Of a DNA stretch of 64,000 bases, positions 27,290 through 37,246 are shown in pieces. The translations under genes and the position numbers were made by a program. Position 1 is the first letter of the stretch, and each line of letters starts with the position of its first letter. This DNA comes from Mucilaginibacter sp. Bleaf8 (GTDB lineage Bacteria; Bacteroidota; Bacteroidia; Sphingobacteriales; Sphingobacteriaceae). The stretch lies in assembly GCF_018390515.1 (NCBI RefSeq), contig NZ_JAHBBK010000001.1:806001-870000 (forward strand). The letters run 5' to 3'. The notes beneath the pieces are model-generated. The model searched no databases and was not told the origin of the DNA. It saw nothing but the letters and a program-made list of their open reading frames with translations.

Positions 27290-29824
27290 TTAGCTTTTTG
27301 GATTTAATGCTTCCATAATACGATCTGATAAATCTTGTAAGTGGTATGTGCTCATCGAATCAGAAATATTTGCTGACTTGATGAGATTGTTGATAGAACG
27401 CAACTGCGCTTTAGCTACCGATTTGGCATCAGTTTGCTCCAGCTCGGCTGGGCGGCCAAATGAGAATGCCGCTTGTTGTGCACCGGCTGGCTGTGGTTTA
27501 ACCATATCAATCAGTTTATCAACATACAGCTTTTGCAGATTGCGACGGTATACATCAATAGCCTGATTGCTTTTCACCTCACGGAAAATGATGTTCTGCA
27601 TATCAGCCATCAAATCGGTTATCTTGTAAGCTTTGCTCCCTTCGGCTGCCTCAAAAGCAACCAGTTTGTTAAAGGTGCGCGGGGTGATGATACGATTTAG
27701 AACCGCTTCCTGACGGATATAAACCACTTGTAATGGATTGGCACCTATATTACTCAACACCTGGCGGTTAAACAGCCACGTTGGTGTGGTAAACAACTGT
27801 TTATCCAAAAACGCCATTGCCTCGCGCTGGGTAGCTGCAGGCGTATATTCATATACCACACCGGCCTGTTCCACGCTTTTTGGGTTTTCGTAAATACCAC
27901 CGATATTTTTAGCTACATGCCCCATATAACGGCCAAATTGCGTAGTAAGCTGGTTGTACATATTCTCCAGGTTATCATAACCTTCGGTAGGCTCCTGTGT
28001 CCAATCGGGTAATTTAACCAGTATACGTTGCAGGTTTTTGATACCGTAAGTACTGGCTACCATAGCATTATCACTCAAATCCTCATTTTGCGAATGCGGA
28101 TCGTCGGGGTTAGTTTCGGTACCAAACCACAGGCGCCTGTTTTTTGAGGATTCGATAGCCATCTTATTCAGCTCCTCTTTCTCGGCATCCGGTCCCTTGT
28201 TACCTAAATATTTGTAGCCCCACTCAATAGCCCATTTATCATAATCGCCAATGCGCGGATATAAGCCTTTGGCGGTGATATTATCTTCGGGCTGGGCAAC
28301 ATAGTTAAAGCGGGCATAGTCCATAATAGACGGGGTGTGACCGTTGGCCTCTACCCAGGCTTTATCGCGCAGCTTTTCAACCGGAACACTTGAGCTAGAG
28401 CCATAATTATGACGTAAACCTAAGGTATGCCCCACTTCGTGCGAGGATACAAAGCGGATCAGGTCGCCCATCAACTTATCATCGAACGTCATTTTGCGGG
28501 CACGCGGATCGACTGCTGCGGTTTGGATCATGTACCAATCGTGCACCAGTTTCATCACATTATGATACCAGTTGATATGCGTTTCCAAAATCTCGCCGCT
28601 GCGCGGATCTGAAATGTGCGGGCCGCTTGCATTTTCAGTTTCGGATGGTTTGTAAACAATTACAGAATGACTGGCATCTTCCAAACTCCAGGTAGAATCC
28701 TGCTTACCTGTAGGTGCCATCTTAGCTACGATGGCATTTTTAAAACCCGCTTTTTCAAACGCCTTTTGCCAGTCGTTTACACCGGCAATAAGGTAAGGTA
28801 CCCACTTTTTAGGCGTAGCCGGATCTATGTAATATACAATCTGCTTTTTAGGCTCAACCAGTTCGCCGCGTTTGTAGCGGGCCATGTCCTCGGCTTTAGG
28901 CTCCAGTCGCCAGCGGGCAATCAGTTGCACATCCTTTACACCCTGCGGGTTCAGGTCAAAGTCGGTATAGTTACTGGTAAAATACCCCACACGTGGATCA
29001 AAGTAGCGGCCTTTCATGGGCACTTTCGGCAATATCACCAGCGATGTATTCAACTCCACCGTTACCGAACCGCTTGGCTGGCTACCACCCCCGGCAGGTG
29101 CAGGCGCACCGCCCCTGCCTGCTGCAGGCGCTGTAAGGCTGTAAGTTTTAACCGTACTAATCTCCACATTGGTTTTATAGCTGCGGATATTATCAATATA
29201 GCTCCTGTCGGCCAGTAAACTACCTAACCGTATACGCTGTTTCTGCATCGGCGAGCTGAAGAAGAAGATATCATTATCGCCATTGATGTAATCAGTCACA
29301 TCAATTACGCTTCCTTTACTGTCCGGAGAGTAAGCAGCTACGTTAAACGCCGCCGCAATGGCCTGAATATTGGATCGCTTTACCGCCTGGTACATGGATT
29401 TTGTACTATCCGGGCTGTAAGCACGGTAGGATATCTTGCGCATAAAAATGCGGTTGCTCGGACCTTTTTCAAAACTGATTACCGTGCTGCCTATCTGGTC
29501 GCCGGCGTAACCATCAGCAGCACGAACTTCGGCACCTGCTCGGGAAATACGGCTTACCACCAAAATTTCGCGATTAAGCAGGCTATCGCCAATTTCGAAA
29601 TAATATTTATCGTCAACCTTGTGGGTTTTAAATAAACCGTTACGGCTTAATGCCTTTTCAGTAATTACGGTTTTGTAAGCTTTAGGCTGGGTACGTTGTG
29701 CCGTATTTGTGCCGGCAAAACCGCCCGGCATGGCTGTACGGCGGGCAGCACTATCCGGCTTAGCTTGCCCAAAAGTACTTGCCGCTATGGCCGTCATGGT
29801 CATAGTGAGTAAAAATCTATTCAT
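27290..29824 (-). CDS. Secreted zinc-dependent metalloprotease (DUF5117/DUF4953-type)
   Basis: 844 residues with a signal peptide (1-20, ASTFGQ). The catalytic motif is SSHEVGHTLGLRHNYGSS, an extended HExxHxxGxxH zincin site, followed by the Met-turn candidate PSIMDYARFN. The N-terminal 250 residues match the DUF5118/DUF5117 pattern (YFEIGDSLLNREILVVSRIS), and the C-terminal part the DUF4953 region. A Gly/Pro/Ala-rich loop near residue 240 looks disordered. A periplasmic or outer-surface protease typical of Bacteroidota. Its promoter lies in the 230-bp divergent gap shared with the amidohydrolase gene. Confidence 0.92.
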   Translation of the reverse strand: MNRFLLTMTMTAIAASTFGQAKPDSAARRTAMPGGFAGTNTAQRTQPKAYKTVITEKALSRNGLFKTHKVDDKYYFEIGDSLLNREILVVSRISRAGAEVRAADGYAGDQIGSTVISFEKGPSNRIFMRKISYRAYSPDSTKSMYQAVKRSNIQAIAAAFNVAAYSPDSKGSVIDVTDYINGDNDIFFFSSPMQKQRIRLGSLLADRSYIDNIRSYKTNVEISTVKTYSLTAPAAGRGGAPAPAGGGSQPSGSVTVELNTSLVILPKVPMKGRYFDPRVGYFTSNYTDFDLNPQGVKDVQLIARWRLEPKAEDMARYKRGELVEPKKQIVYYIDPATPKKWVPYLIAGVNDWQKAFEKAGFKNAIVAKMAPTGKQDSTWSLEDASHSVIVYKPSETENASGPHISDPRSGEILETHINWYHNVMKLVHDWYMIQTAAVDPRARKMTFDDKLMGDLIRFVSSHEVGHTLGLRHNYGSSSSVPVEKLRDKAWVEANGHTPSIMDYARFNYVAQPEDNITAKGLYPRIGDYDKWAIEWGYKYLGNKGPDAEKEELNKMAIESSKNRRLWFGTETNPDDPHSQNEDLSDNAMVASTYGIKNLQRILVKLPDWTQEPTEGYDNLENMYNQLTTQFGRYMGHVAKNIGGIYENPKSVEQAGVVYEYTPAATQREAMAFLDKQLFTTPTWLFNRQVLSNIGANPLQVVYIRQEAVLNRIITPRTFNKLVAFEAAEGSKAYKITDLMADMQNIIFREVKSNQAIDVYRRNLQKLYVDKLIDMVKPQPAGAQQAAFSFGRPAELEQTDAKSVAKAQLRSINNLIKSANISDSMSTYHLQDLSDRIMEALNPKS

Positions 29825-30054
29825 TATAATGATGTTGAGGAATTGTTAAACTAAATGTACAGCAATACAATAAATTTCAATACATATCGCTTATTTGTTA
29901 CAAATGATAAAAAACAATCATCTAAATCCTATCCCGTCAACTCCGAAATCGATAGATTTGCGATGCAATAATTAACTGTTTCATTTACTATAAAGTTGAT
30001 AAAACGTTAAACTTGCCAGCTAATTAGAACTTCTGCTATTACATAAGATTTTTC
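29825..30054. promoter_or_regulatory. Divergent promoter region
   Basis: 230 bp of AT-rich DNA between the metalloprotease and amidohydrolase genes. It must hold both promoters; no full-consensus -7 box was located, so the exact sites are left open. Confidence 0.4.
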
Positions 30055-33000
30055 ATGAAAGCTTTTTACCCCTGCCTAATTGCGCTCTGCTTATCCTCAG
30101 GCGCTTATGCACAAAAGTGGAATGTTGAAAATGCGCCCACACCCAGCAAAAAAGTCACTATTACCACCGATGAAGGCACCTGGATGAACCTGGATGTAAG
30201 CCCTGATGGCAAAAGCATTGCCTTCGATTTGCTGGGCGATATTTATACCATGCCCGTCACCGGCGGCAAGGCCACGCTCCTGTCGGGCGGCCGCTCGTGG
30301 GAAGTGCAGCCCCGCTATAGTCCGGATGGCCGGAGCATTGCCTACACCAGCGATCGTGACGGTGGCGACAATATTTGGGTGATGGGCGCCGATGGCGCCA
30401 GCCGCCATCCGGTTACTAAAGAGAATTTCAGACTGCTTAATAACCCTGCCTGGACACCCGACGGCCAATATATTGTGGCTCGCAAGCATTTTACGGCCAG
30501 CCGCTCGTTAGGTGCCGGCGAAATGTGGATGTACCATAAAAACGGTGGCGAAGGCGTACAACTCACCAAACGTAAAAACGACCAACAGGATGCCGGCGAA
30601 CCCGTCGTATCGCCCGACGGAAAGTATGTTTACTGGAGCGAGGATATTACGCCCGGCCCGGTATTTGAATATAACAAAGACCCTTACAAAGGCATTTACG
30701 CCATTAAAAGATTAGACCGGCAAACCGGCAAGATAGAAACGGTAACAGGCGGCAGTGGCGGAGCCTGTCGCCCGCAAATATCACCCGATGGCCGTTATAT
30801 GGCCTTTGTGAAACGGGTGAGACTGAAGTCGGTTCTGTACATCCATAATTTGCAAACCGGCGAAGAATGGCCCGTGTACGAGGACCTTTCGCATGACCAG
30901 CAGGAAACTTGGGCCATATTTGGCGTATACCCTAACTTTGACTGGACACCCGATAACCAGCACCTGATATTTTACGCCAAGGGTAAGATCTGGAATCTGG
31001 ACATCAATACTCTCAACGCCGTGAACATTCCGTTCGAGGCAACTACGCAGCAAACCATTGCTGAGGCTGTGCACTTTCCGCAAAAAGTTTACCAGGACGA
31101 GTTTGCGGCCAAAATGATACGCCAGCTCACCACATCGCCCGATGGTAAGCGCGTTGCTTTTAATGCAGCCGGGTACATTTATATTAAGGATCTGCCATCC
31201 GGCAAACCCGAACGTATCACTAGTACGCCAGATTTTGAGTTTGAACCGGCCTTTAGCCCCGATGGCCGCTCACTGGTTTACACCACATGGAGCGATGAGC
31301 TGAAAGGTTCGATCAATCTGATTGACCTGGCTACCCGCCACGTAACGCACCTCACCACCGATCATGGCTTTTACTACTCGCCCGTATTCTCGAACCGGGG
31401 CGATAAAATCGTATTCCGTAAAGGCGAAGGCAACGATGTGCTGGGCTATGCTTTCGGTAAAAACCCCGGCATTTACACATTGCCAGTAAGCGGTGGCACA
31501 CCACAGTTAATTATTGATAATGGTGTTCGTCCGCAGTTTTCGGCAGATGATTCTAAGATATATTATCAAAGTTCGCAGGACGGTAAAAAGGCATTGAAAG
31601 TAATTGACCTCACCGGCGCTAACGGCAAAACCTTATACACCTCAACTTACACCACGCAATTTACACCAAGCCCGGATGGTAAATGGCTGGCTTTTACCGA
31701 GCTTTACAACTGCTATATTACTCCCCTAACCTGGACGGGTAGCCCGCAGGAATTATCGGCCGGCAACAAAGCCCTGCCGCTAACCCGCTTAACCCGCGAC
31801 GCCGGTACTTACCTGCACTGGAGCAAAGACAGCCAGAAACTGATGTGGACGCTGGGCCCTAAGTATTTTGTGCGCGATATACGCAACGCCTTCTCATTCA
31901 TTGAAAGCAATGATGAAAAAGTGCCGCCGGCAGATACCATCGGCACCGATATTGGCCTGCGCCTGAAAACCGACGTGCCTAACGGGAAAATCGCGTTTAC
32001 CAACGCCCGCATCATCACCATGAAGGGCGACGAGGTGATTGAAAAAGGCACCATTGTGATTGACCGCAATATGATTGTGGCTATAGGTAAAGATGTGCAG
32101 CCACCGGCCGATGCCAAAGTTTATAATATAGCAGGCAAAACCATTATACCGGGCATTGTAGACGTGCATTCGCACCTGCGCACCAGTCCCGATGGTATTT
32201 CGCCGCAGCAGGATTGGAGTTATTTTGCCAACCTGGCATTCGGTGTTACTACCGCCCACGATCCGTCGAGCAATACAGAGATGGTATTCAGCCAATCGGA
32301 AATGCTGAAAGCCGGCCGCATGGTTGGTCCGCGGGTTTACTCAACCGGTACCATTCTGTACGGTGCCGATGGCGATTTTAAAGCGGTGATCAACAATTTT
32401 GAAGATGCCAAATCGCACCTGCGCCGGTTAAAGGCAGTAGGCGCTTTTTCGGTTAAGAGCTATAACCAGCCCCGCCGTGAACAACGCCAGCAGATTATTG
32501 AAGCGGCGCGCGATTTGCAGATGGAAGTGGTGCCGGAAGGTGGCTCTACTTACTTCAACAACATGAATATGATTGTAGATGGGCATACCGGCATTGAACA
32601 TAACATACCGGTTTATCCTGTTTATAAAGATGTTAAAGCTTTGTGGAACGCCAGCAAAACCGCCTACACGCCTACCCTCATTGTAAGCTATGGTACCCAG
32701 TTTGGCGAGAACTACTGGTACGACCGCAGCGAGGTTTGGAAGAATGAGCACTTGCTTACTTTTACCCCTCCATCCGTTATTGATGCACGCGCCCGCCGCC
32801 GCACTACATCCGAATACGGCGACTACGGCCACATTGAGGTATCCAAAGCCGTAAAACAGATAGCCGATGGCGGTACCAAAGTAAATTTGGGTGCACACGG
32901 CCAGCTACAGGGCCTGGGTGCACATTGGGAATTGTGGATGCTGGCACAAGGCGGCATGTCGCCTATACAGGCACTGCGCTGTGCCACCATCAACGGTGCT

Positions 33001-33282
33001 GCTTATCTGGGCATGGACAAAGAAATAGGCTCGCTGGAAACCGGTAAGCTGGCCGACCTGGTAGTTCTTAATCAAAACCCGCTGGATGATATCCGCAATA
33101 GCGAGAGCATCAAATATGTGATGGTTAACGGCCGACTGTACAACTCCGACTCCATGACCGAAACCGGTAATACCGAGAAGCCGCGTATGCGTTTCTGGTG
33201 GCAGCTTAACCGGGGCGACTTGTTCAACGTACCAGTTGGCAATACGGAAACCTATCTGTTTAATGTGGAAGAGGGAAATTAA
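30055..33282 (+). CDS. Secreted amidohydrolase with N-terminal TolB-like propeller
   Basis: 1075 residues with a signal peptide (about 1-19, GAYAQ). Residues about 35-620 hold repeated PD40/WD40-like blades, each with the S-PDG-x-x-(I/L)-(A/V)-(F/Y) motif (for example SPDGKSIAFDLLGDIY, SPDGRSIAYTSDRDG). Residues about 650-1040 are an amidohydrolase barrel: KTIIPGIVDVHSHLRTSPDG supplies the first metal histidines, H at GHTGIEHN and a late GGTKVNLGAHGQ follow, and a C-terminal LADLVVLNQNPLDD closes the composite beta domain. Probably a periplasmic cyclic-amide or dipeptide hydrolase; the substrate is unknown. Opposite the metalloprotease gene, so peptide utilisation is a guess. Confidence 0.92.
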   Translation: MKAFYPCLIALCLSSGAYAQKWNVENAPTPSKKVTITTDEGTWMNLDVSPDGKSIAFDLLGDIYTMPVTGGKATLLSGGRSWEVQPRYSPDGRSIAYTSDRDGGDNIWVMGADGASRHPVTKENFRLLNNPAWTPDGQYIVARKHFTASRSLGAGEMWMYHKNGGEGVQLTKRKNDQQDAGEPVVSPDGKYVYWSEDITPGPVFEYNKDPYKGIYAIKRLDRQTGKIETVTGGSGGACRPQISPDGRYMAFVKRVRLKSVLYIHNLQTGEEWPVYEDLSHDQQETWAIFGVYPNFDWTPDNQHLIFYAKGKIWNLDINTLNAVNIPFEATTQQTIAEAVHFPQKVYQDEFAAKMIRQLTTSPDGKRVAFNAAGYIYIKDLPSGKPERITSTPDFEFEPAFSPDGRSLVYTTWSDELKGSINLIDLATRHVTHLTTDHGFYYSPVFSNRGDKIVFRKGEGNDVLGYAFGKNPGIYTLPVSGGTPQLIIDNGVRPQFSADDSKIYYQSSQDGKKALKVIDLTGANGKTLYTSTYTTQFTPSPDGKWLAFTELYNCYITPLTWTGSPQELSAGNKALPLTRLTRDAGTYLHWSKDSQKLMWTLGPKYFVRDIRNAFSFIESNDEKVPPADTIGTDIGLRLKTDVPNGKIAFTNARIITMKGDEVIEKGTIVIDRNMIVAIGKDVQPPADAKVYNIAGKTIIPGIVDVHSHLRTSPDGISPQQDWSYFANLAFGVTTAHDPSSNTEMVFSQSEMLKAGRMVGPRVYSTGTILYGADGDFKAVINNFEDAKSHLRRLKAVGAFSVKSYNQPRREQRQQIIEAARDLQMEVVPEGGSTYFNNMNMIVDGHTGIEHNIPVYPVYKDVKALWNASKTAYTPTLIVSYGTQFGENYWYDRSEVWKNEHLLTFTPPSVIDARARRRTTSEYGDYGHIEVSKAVKQIADGGTKVNLGAHGQLQGLGAHWELWMLAQGGMSPIQALRCATINGAAYLGMDKEIGSLETGKLADLVVLNQNPLDDIRNSESIKYVMVNGRLYNSDSMTETGNTEKPRMRFWWQLNRGDLFNVPVGNTETYLFNVEEGN

Positions 33283-33320
33283 TTAGATCATCCTTAAGAT
33301 AGAATTCGAAATACTGCATC

Positions 33321-33353
33321 ATCCCGGTAGCTTAATAGCTATCGGGATTTTTA
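33321..33353 (+). terminator. Terminator of the amidohydrolase gene
   Basis: A 12-bp stem with one wobble pair (33321-33332 with 33337-33348), a 4-nt loop, and a T-rich tail. Confidence 0.85.
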
Positions 33354-33421
33354 TTGATGCATTATAACGATAGCATGAATTGCATCTATCGTATCATTTT
33401 ACAGAGGCAATACATTCACTT

Positions 33422-33429
33422 TACATTTG
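33422..33429 (+). promoter_or_regulatory. -7 box of the acyltransferase gene
   Basis: TACATTTG matches TAnnTTTG, 40 bp before the ATG at 33470. Confidence 0.5.
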
Positions 33430-33469
33430 CGTCAGTTTTAATTCATAGTTTGTATATATTCATACTTAT

Positions 33470-34576
33470 ATGACCAATAATGAACTGGGTACCAAGCCAC
33501 ACTATCCGATATTAGACGGCCTTCGGGGAGTCGCCGCCATTATTGTTGTTACGTTTCACCTGGGCGAGCCGTTATCTACCAGTAATTTAGATAAGCTTGT
33601 TAACCATGGTTACCTGGCTGTCGACTTTTTCTTTCTGTTATCAGGTTTTGTAATCGGCTACGCTTATGACGACCGCTGGCGTAAAATGACCATTGGCAGT
33701 TTTTTCAAACGCCGTATCGAACGCCTTCTGCCCATGGTGATTTTGGGGATGACCCTCGGGGCTATCGGATTTTACTTTACGGATTCTACGCTATGGCCGC
33801 TCATACATACCGTTCCGGTTTGGAAGATGCTATTGGTAATGCTAATTGGTTATACAATTCTTCCAGTGCCTTTATCGCTTGATATACGGGGCTGGGAAGA
33901 GATGCACCCCTTGAATAGCGTAGGGTGGTCATTGTTCTTTGAATACATTGCCAATATTCTATATGCTATCTGGATTAGAAAGTTCTCCAAAACGGCATTA
34001 AGTATTCTGGTTGGCATTGCTGCTATTGCACTGACACACCTGGCCATTACTAACGGCGATGTTAGCGGCGGCTGGACATTGAATGTGGCACAAGTACGCA
34101 TTGGGCTAACCCGAACCATGTATCCTTTTTTTGCAGGGCTGTTACTTTCACGTCTAGCCAAACCCACGAAAATTAAGAACGCTTTTTTATGGTGCAGCTT
34201 GTTAGTAGCCATCTTACTTTATATGCCCCGCATTGGTGGCGCTGAACATATTTGGATGAACGGCATCTATGAATCTGTTTGCATTATCATCCTTTTTCCG
34301 CTTATTATTTACGTTGGTGCCAGCGGCGTAATACAAACGCATACAGAGAACAAGATATGCAAATTTTTAGGTGATATATCCTACCCGCTTTACCTGGTAC
34401 ATTACCCGCTGGTGTATTTTTACGTTGCCTGGATCAGCAATCATAAAGGCATAACCATTGCGCAGGTATGGCCCTATGCTTTAATCATTTTAGCAGGTAC
34501 AATCCTTTTGGCTTATGCCACTTTAAAATGGTACGATGAGCCGGTTCGCAAGTGGTTGCGGAAAAAGCTGGCTTAG
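33470..34576 (+). CDS. Acyltransferase family 3 (OafA/YrhL-like) membrane protein
   Basis: 368 residues with about ten membrane segments. The signature starts at residue 16: LDGLRGVAAIIVVTFHLGEP, with the essential His, then DFFFLLSGFVIGYAYDDRW and the RRIERLLPM motif. The C-terminal LVHYPLVYFYVAW is also typical. It transfers acyl groups from a cytoplasmic donor to a sugar or lipid at the cell envelope, for example O-acetylation of polysaccharide. No extra SGNH domain follows. Single gene ending at a strong bidirectional terminator. Confidence 0.92.
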   Translation: MTNNELGTKPHYPILDGLRGVAAIIVVTFHLGEPLSTSNLDKLVNHGYLAVDFFFLLSGFVIGYAYDDRWRKMTIGSFFKRRIERLLPMVILGMTLGAIGFYFTDSTLWPLIHTVPVWKMLLVMLIGYTILPVPLSLDIRGWEEMHPLNSVGWSLFFEYIANILYAIWIRKFSKTALSILVGIAAIALTHLAITNGDVSGGWTLNVAQVRIGLTRTMYPFFAGLLLSRLAKPTKIKNAFLWCSLLVAILLYMPRIGGAEHIWMNGIYESVCIIILFPLIIYVGASGVIQTHTENKICKFLGDISYPLYLVHYPLVYFYVAWISNHKGITIAQVWPYALIILAGTILLAYATLKWYDEPVRKWLRKKLA

Positions 34577-34706
34577 ATTGGGGGCATCAGTAAGTGATTA
34601 TTTTAAACAATTTATCTTATACAGCCGGCTTTGTAATTTCACTTGCAATTAGATAATCCCCGGTTTGTCGACTGGATATCTTCACCAACTTTTTAGATAA
34701 AGAGCT

Positions 34707-34749
34707 ATAACAAGAAAGCCCGGATTTGCGATCCGGGCTTTCTTGTTAT
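34707..34749. terminator. Bidirectional terminator between acyltransferase and GH43 genes
   Basis: A perfect 19-bp stem (34707-34725 with 34731-34749) and a 5-nt loop, with A/T-rich outer arms serving both directions. Confidence 0.92.
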
Positions 34750-34771
34750 GATATTTCTATGTTGACATTAG

Positions 34772-35713
34772 TTACTTTGCCTTCCAGCTGAAAGTCATTT
34801 TAACCGGCAGAATATGACCTTCTTTGTCAAAAAACATTTCGTCCAAACATACCACACGGCTATTAGCACCTTTTTGATCTAACGGGCGGCGATGATATAC
34901 AATATAATATTTATCGTCCTTTTTGGAATGTATAACCGAGTGGTGACCAGCGCCGGTAGCAACCTTTGGATCTTGCTCCAGCACCGTAGACAGGCGGGTG
35001 AACGGCCCCATCGGTGAATCGGCCATGGCATAAGCCACTTTATAATCAGGGCCGGTCCAACCGCCTTCAGACCACATGAAGTAATATTTATTACCGCGTC
35101 TGAACATGTATGGTCCTTCTACATAATTTTTCGGTGTAATTTCTTTGTACAGGGTACCATCAGGCATAGGTTCAATGCCGCTAAAGTCAGATTTAAGCTT
35201 TACCACATTGCAATGGCCCCAGCCACCGTAATACATATAGTACGAGCCGTCTTTATCTTTAAACACATATTGGTCAATCGGCTGTGCGCCGTTTACAATG
35301 GTGTCAATAAGCGGATGACCTAATAAATCTTTATAAGGGCCTTCCGGCTTTTTGGCCACGGCTACACCTATACCTCCTACTTCGCCGGGATGAATATCAT
35401 TAGCTCCAAAGAAAAGGTAAAACCTTTTACCTTTTTGCAAAACAGCAGGGGCCCACATGGCTTTTTTAGCCCACTTAACTGCACTGGTGTCAATAATACG
35501 TGGATGTTTTTTCCAGTTCACCAGATCGGTAGACGAAAAGGCATCCATAAATATCTGATCCTCGTACCGGGCAGAGTAAGTTGGGAATATCCAATACGTA
35601 TTACCGTATTTAATCCCCTCCGGGTCGGCGTACCAGCCGGTTAGCACAGGGTTTTGCTGAGCAAAAGTTTGGGTTGCTGCTAATAACAGCAAAAAGAAAA
35701 ATATGCGTTTCAT
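34772..35713 (-). CDS. Glycoside hydrolase family 43 protein, secreted
   Basis: 313 residues from ATG 35713, which directly begins the signal peptide MKRIFFFLLLLAATQTFAQQ. A longer reading from 35755 would run into the gltA terminator and is rejected. Five-bladed propeller: the catalytic base is D in GWYADPEGI, the pKa-modulating Asp is probably in QPIDQYVFKD, and the acid Glu in NYVEGPYMFRRG. GH43 members are arabinofuranosidases, xylosidases or related; the specificity is unknown. It would act in the periplasm or at the surface on plant polysaccharide. No SusCD pair is nearby. Confidence 0.92.
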   Translation of the reverse strand: MKRIFFFLLLLAATQTFAQQNPVLTGWYADPEGIKYGNTYWIFPTYSARYEDQIFMDAFSSTDLVNWKKHPRIIDTSAVKWAKKAMWAPAVLQKGKRFYLFFGANDIHPGEVGGIGVAVAKKPEGPYKDLLGHPLIDTIVNGAQPIDQYVFKDKDGSYYMYYGGWGHCNVVKLKSDFSGIEPMPDGTLYKEITPKNYVEGPYMFRRGNKYYFMWSEGGWTGPDYKVAYAMADSPMGPFTRLSTVLEQDPKVATGAGHHSVIHSKKDDKYYIVYHRRPLDQKGANSRVVCLDEMFFDKEGHILPVKMTFSWKAK

Positions 35714-35742
35714 TGAGTTAATTAAGGTATCGGTGCAAAAAG

Positions 35743-35774
35743 AAGGGGCTGACATGCAATGGCGCCAGCCCCTT
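35743..35774 (-). terminator. Terminator of gltA
   Basis: A 9-bp perfect stem (35743-35751 with 35766-35774). On the minus strand TCTTTTTG follows, 22 bp after the gltA stop. Confidence 0.8.
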
Positions 35775-35795
35775 GGTTAATATTTATCAAGAATC

Positions 35796-37082
35796 TTATC
35801 TATCGCCCAGCTGGGTATAATCACGGCTGGTAGCGCCTACATAAATTTGACGCGGACGACCGATAGGTTCTTTGTTTTCTTTCATTTCTTTCCACTGTGC
35901 AATCCATCCAGGTAAACGGCCCAGGGCAAACAACACGGTGAACATTTCGGTTGGGAAACCTAATGCGCGGTAAATAATACCTGAGTAAAAGTCAACGTTA
36001 GGATAAAGTTTGCGCTCTACAAAGTAAGGATCTTTCAGGGCAACCTCTTCCAGGCGTTTGGCAATCTCCAGTACTTCATCATTCACCCCTAATTTATCCA
36101 GAATATCATCACAAGCTTTTTTGATGATTTTTGCACGAGGATCAAAGTTTTTATATACACGGTGACCGAAGCCCATTAAACGGAACGGATCGTTTTTATC
36201 TTTTGCTTTGGCAATCCATTTATCCGTATCGCCACCATCTGCTTTAATTTTTTCAAGCATCTCGATCACAGCCTGGTTAGCACCACCATGCAGCGGGCCC
36301 CACAGTGCCGAAATACCTGCCGAAATTGAAGCGTAAATATTGGCATCCGATGAACCTACGATACGTACAGTTGAGGTTGAGCAGTTTTGCTCATGATCGG
36401 CGTGTAAAATCAGTAGCTTGTTCATAGCGCTTACTACAACAGGATCAATTTCGTACTCCTCGGTAACCTGGCTAAAGGTCATGTACAGGAAGTTGGTAAC
36501 GTAGTCGTGTTTATTTTGTGGGTAGTTAACGCGGTGGCCTAATGATTTTTTGTAGATCCAGGATACGATGGTGCTCATTTTAGCAATCAGCTTCACAATC
36601 TCCAGGTTGATGATCTCGGTGCTCAATCCCGGTTCTAACGACTCAGGGTTGAAAGCAGCCAGCGCACCAATTAAAGATGAAAGCTGACCCATTGGGTGTG
36701 ATTTTGACGGAAAGCCGTCAAAAAACTTTTTCATATCCTCGTGCACCAACGTGTGGCGGCTAATCTGATATTCAAAATCTTTCAGCTGATCGGCAGTAGG
36801 CAACTCACCGTAAATCAGTAAGTAGGCTACTTCAATAAAGGTTGAATTTTCTGCCAGCTGCTCAATCGGGTAACCGCGATATTTCAATATACCCTGCTCG
36901 CCGTCCAAAAACGTGATGGCACTTTTGGTAGCACCAGTGTTTTTATAACCAACATCCAGCGTAATGTAGCCGGTTAGGTCGCGCAGTTTTGATATATCAA
37001 TTGCTTTTTCGTTTTCTGTACCCTCTATAACAGGTAGATCATACGTTTTATCCCCGATTTTTAATTGTGCTGTTTCAGACAT
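35796..37082 (-). CDS. gltA: Citrate synthase
   Basis: 428 residues from ATG 37082 (MSETAQLKIGDK), the usual length; an upstream extension from 37127 is rejected. Motifs: LHADHEQNCSTSTVRIVGSS with the first catalytic His region, GPLHGGANQAVIEML, MGFGHRVYKNFDPRA and VDFYSGIIYRALG with the catalytic Asp. It condenses oxaloacetate and acetyl-CoA in the TCA cycle. The N-terminal beta domain marks it as the NADH-sensitive-type long form (type II). Single gene with its own terminator. Confidence 0.97.
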   Translation of the reverse strand: MSETAQLKIGDKTYDLPVIEGTENEKAIDISKLRDLTGYITLDVGYKNTGATKSAITFLDGEQGILKYRGYPIEQLAENSTFIEVAYLLIYGELPTADQLKDFEYQISRHTLVHEDMKKFFDGFPSKSHPMGQLSSLIGALAAFNPESLEPGLSTEIINLEIVKLIAKMSTIVSWIYKKSLGHRVNYPQNKHDYVTNFLYMTFSQVTEEYEIDPVVVSAMNKLLILHADHEQNCSTSTVRIVGSSDANIYASISAGISALWGPLHGGANQAVIEMLEKIKADGGDTDKWIAKAKDKNDPFRLMGFGHRVYKNFDPRAKIIKKACDDILDKLGVNDEVLEIAKRLEEVALKDPYFVERKLYPNVDFYSGIIYRALGFPTEMFTVLFALGRLPGWIAQWKEMKENKEPIGRPRQIYVGATSRDYTQLGDR

Positions 37083-37246
37083 AGAAATAATAGTTGTATC
37101 CGCAACAAATGTAATTAAATCTGCCATTAATCATTTGCCGGGATTGTTTTTATAACATGAAGTTTATCATTCATTAATAGTTACTGCGCCTATTTGTTTG
37201 CAGATGGTGCAGCTTTGTTGATTTGCTAAATAATATTACGGTTCAA

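Noticed and set aside
28616..29218. 200-codon plus-strand frame inside the metalloprotease gene
   Set aside because: Antisense to a well supported 844-residue enzyme, with Cys/Arg/His-rich low-quality translation.
35714..35755. Extended N-terminus of the GH43 protein
   Set aside because: The extra codons overlap the gltA terminator, and the signal peptide starts at 35713.
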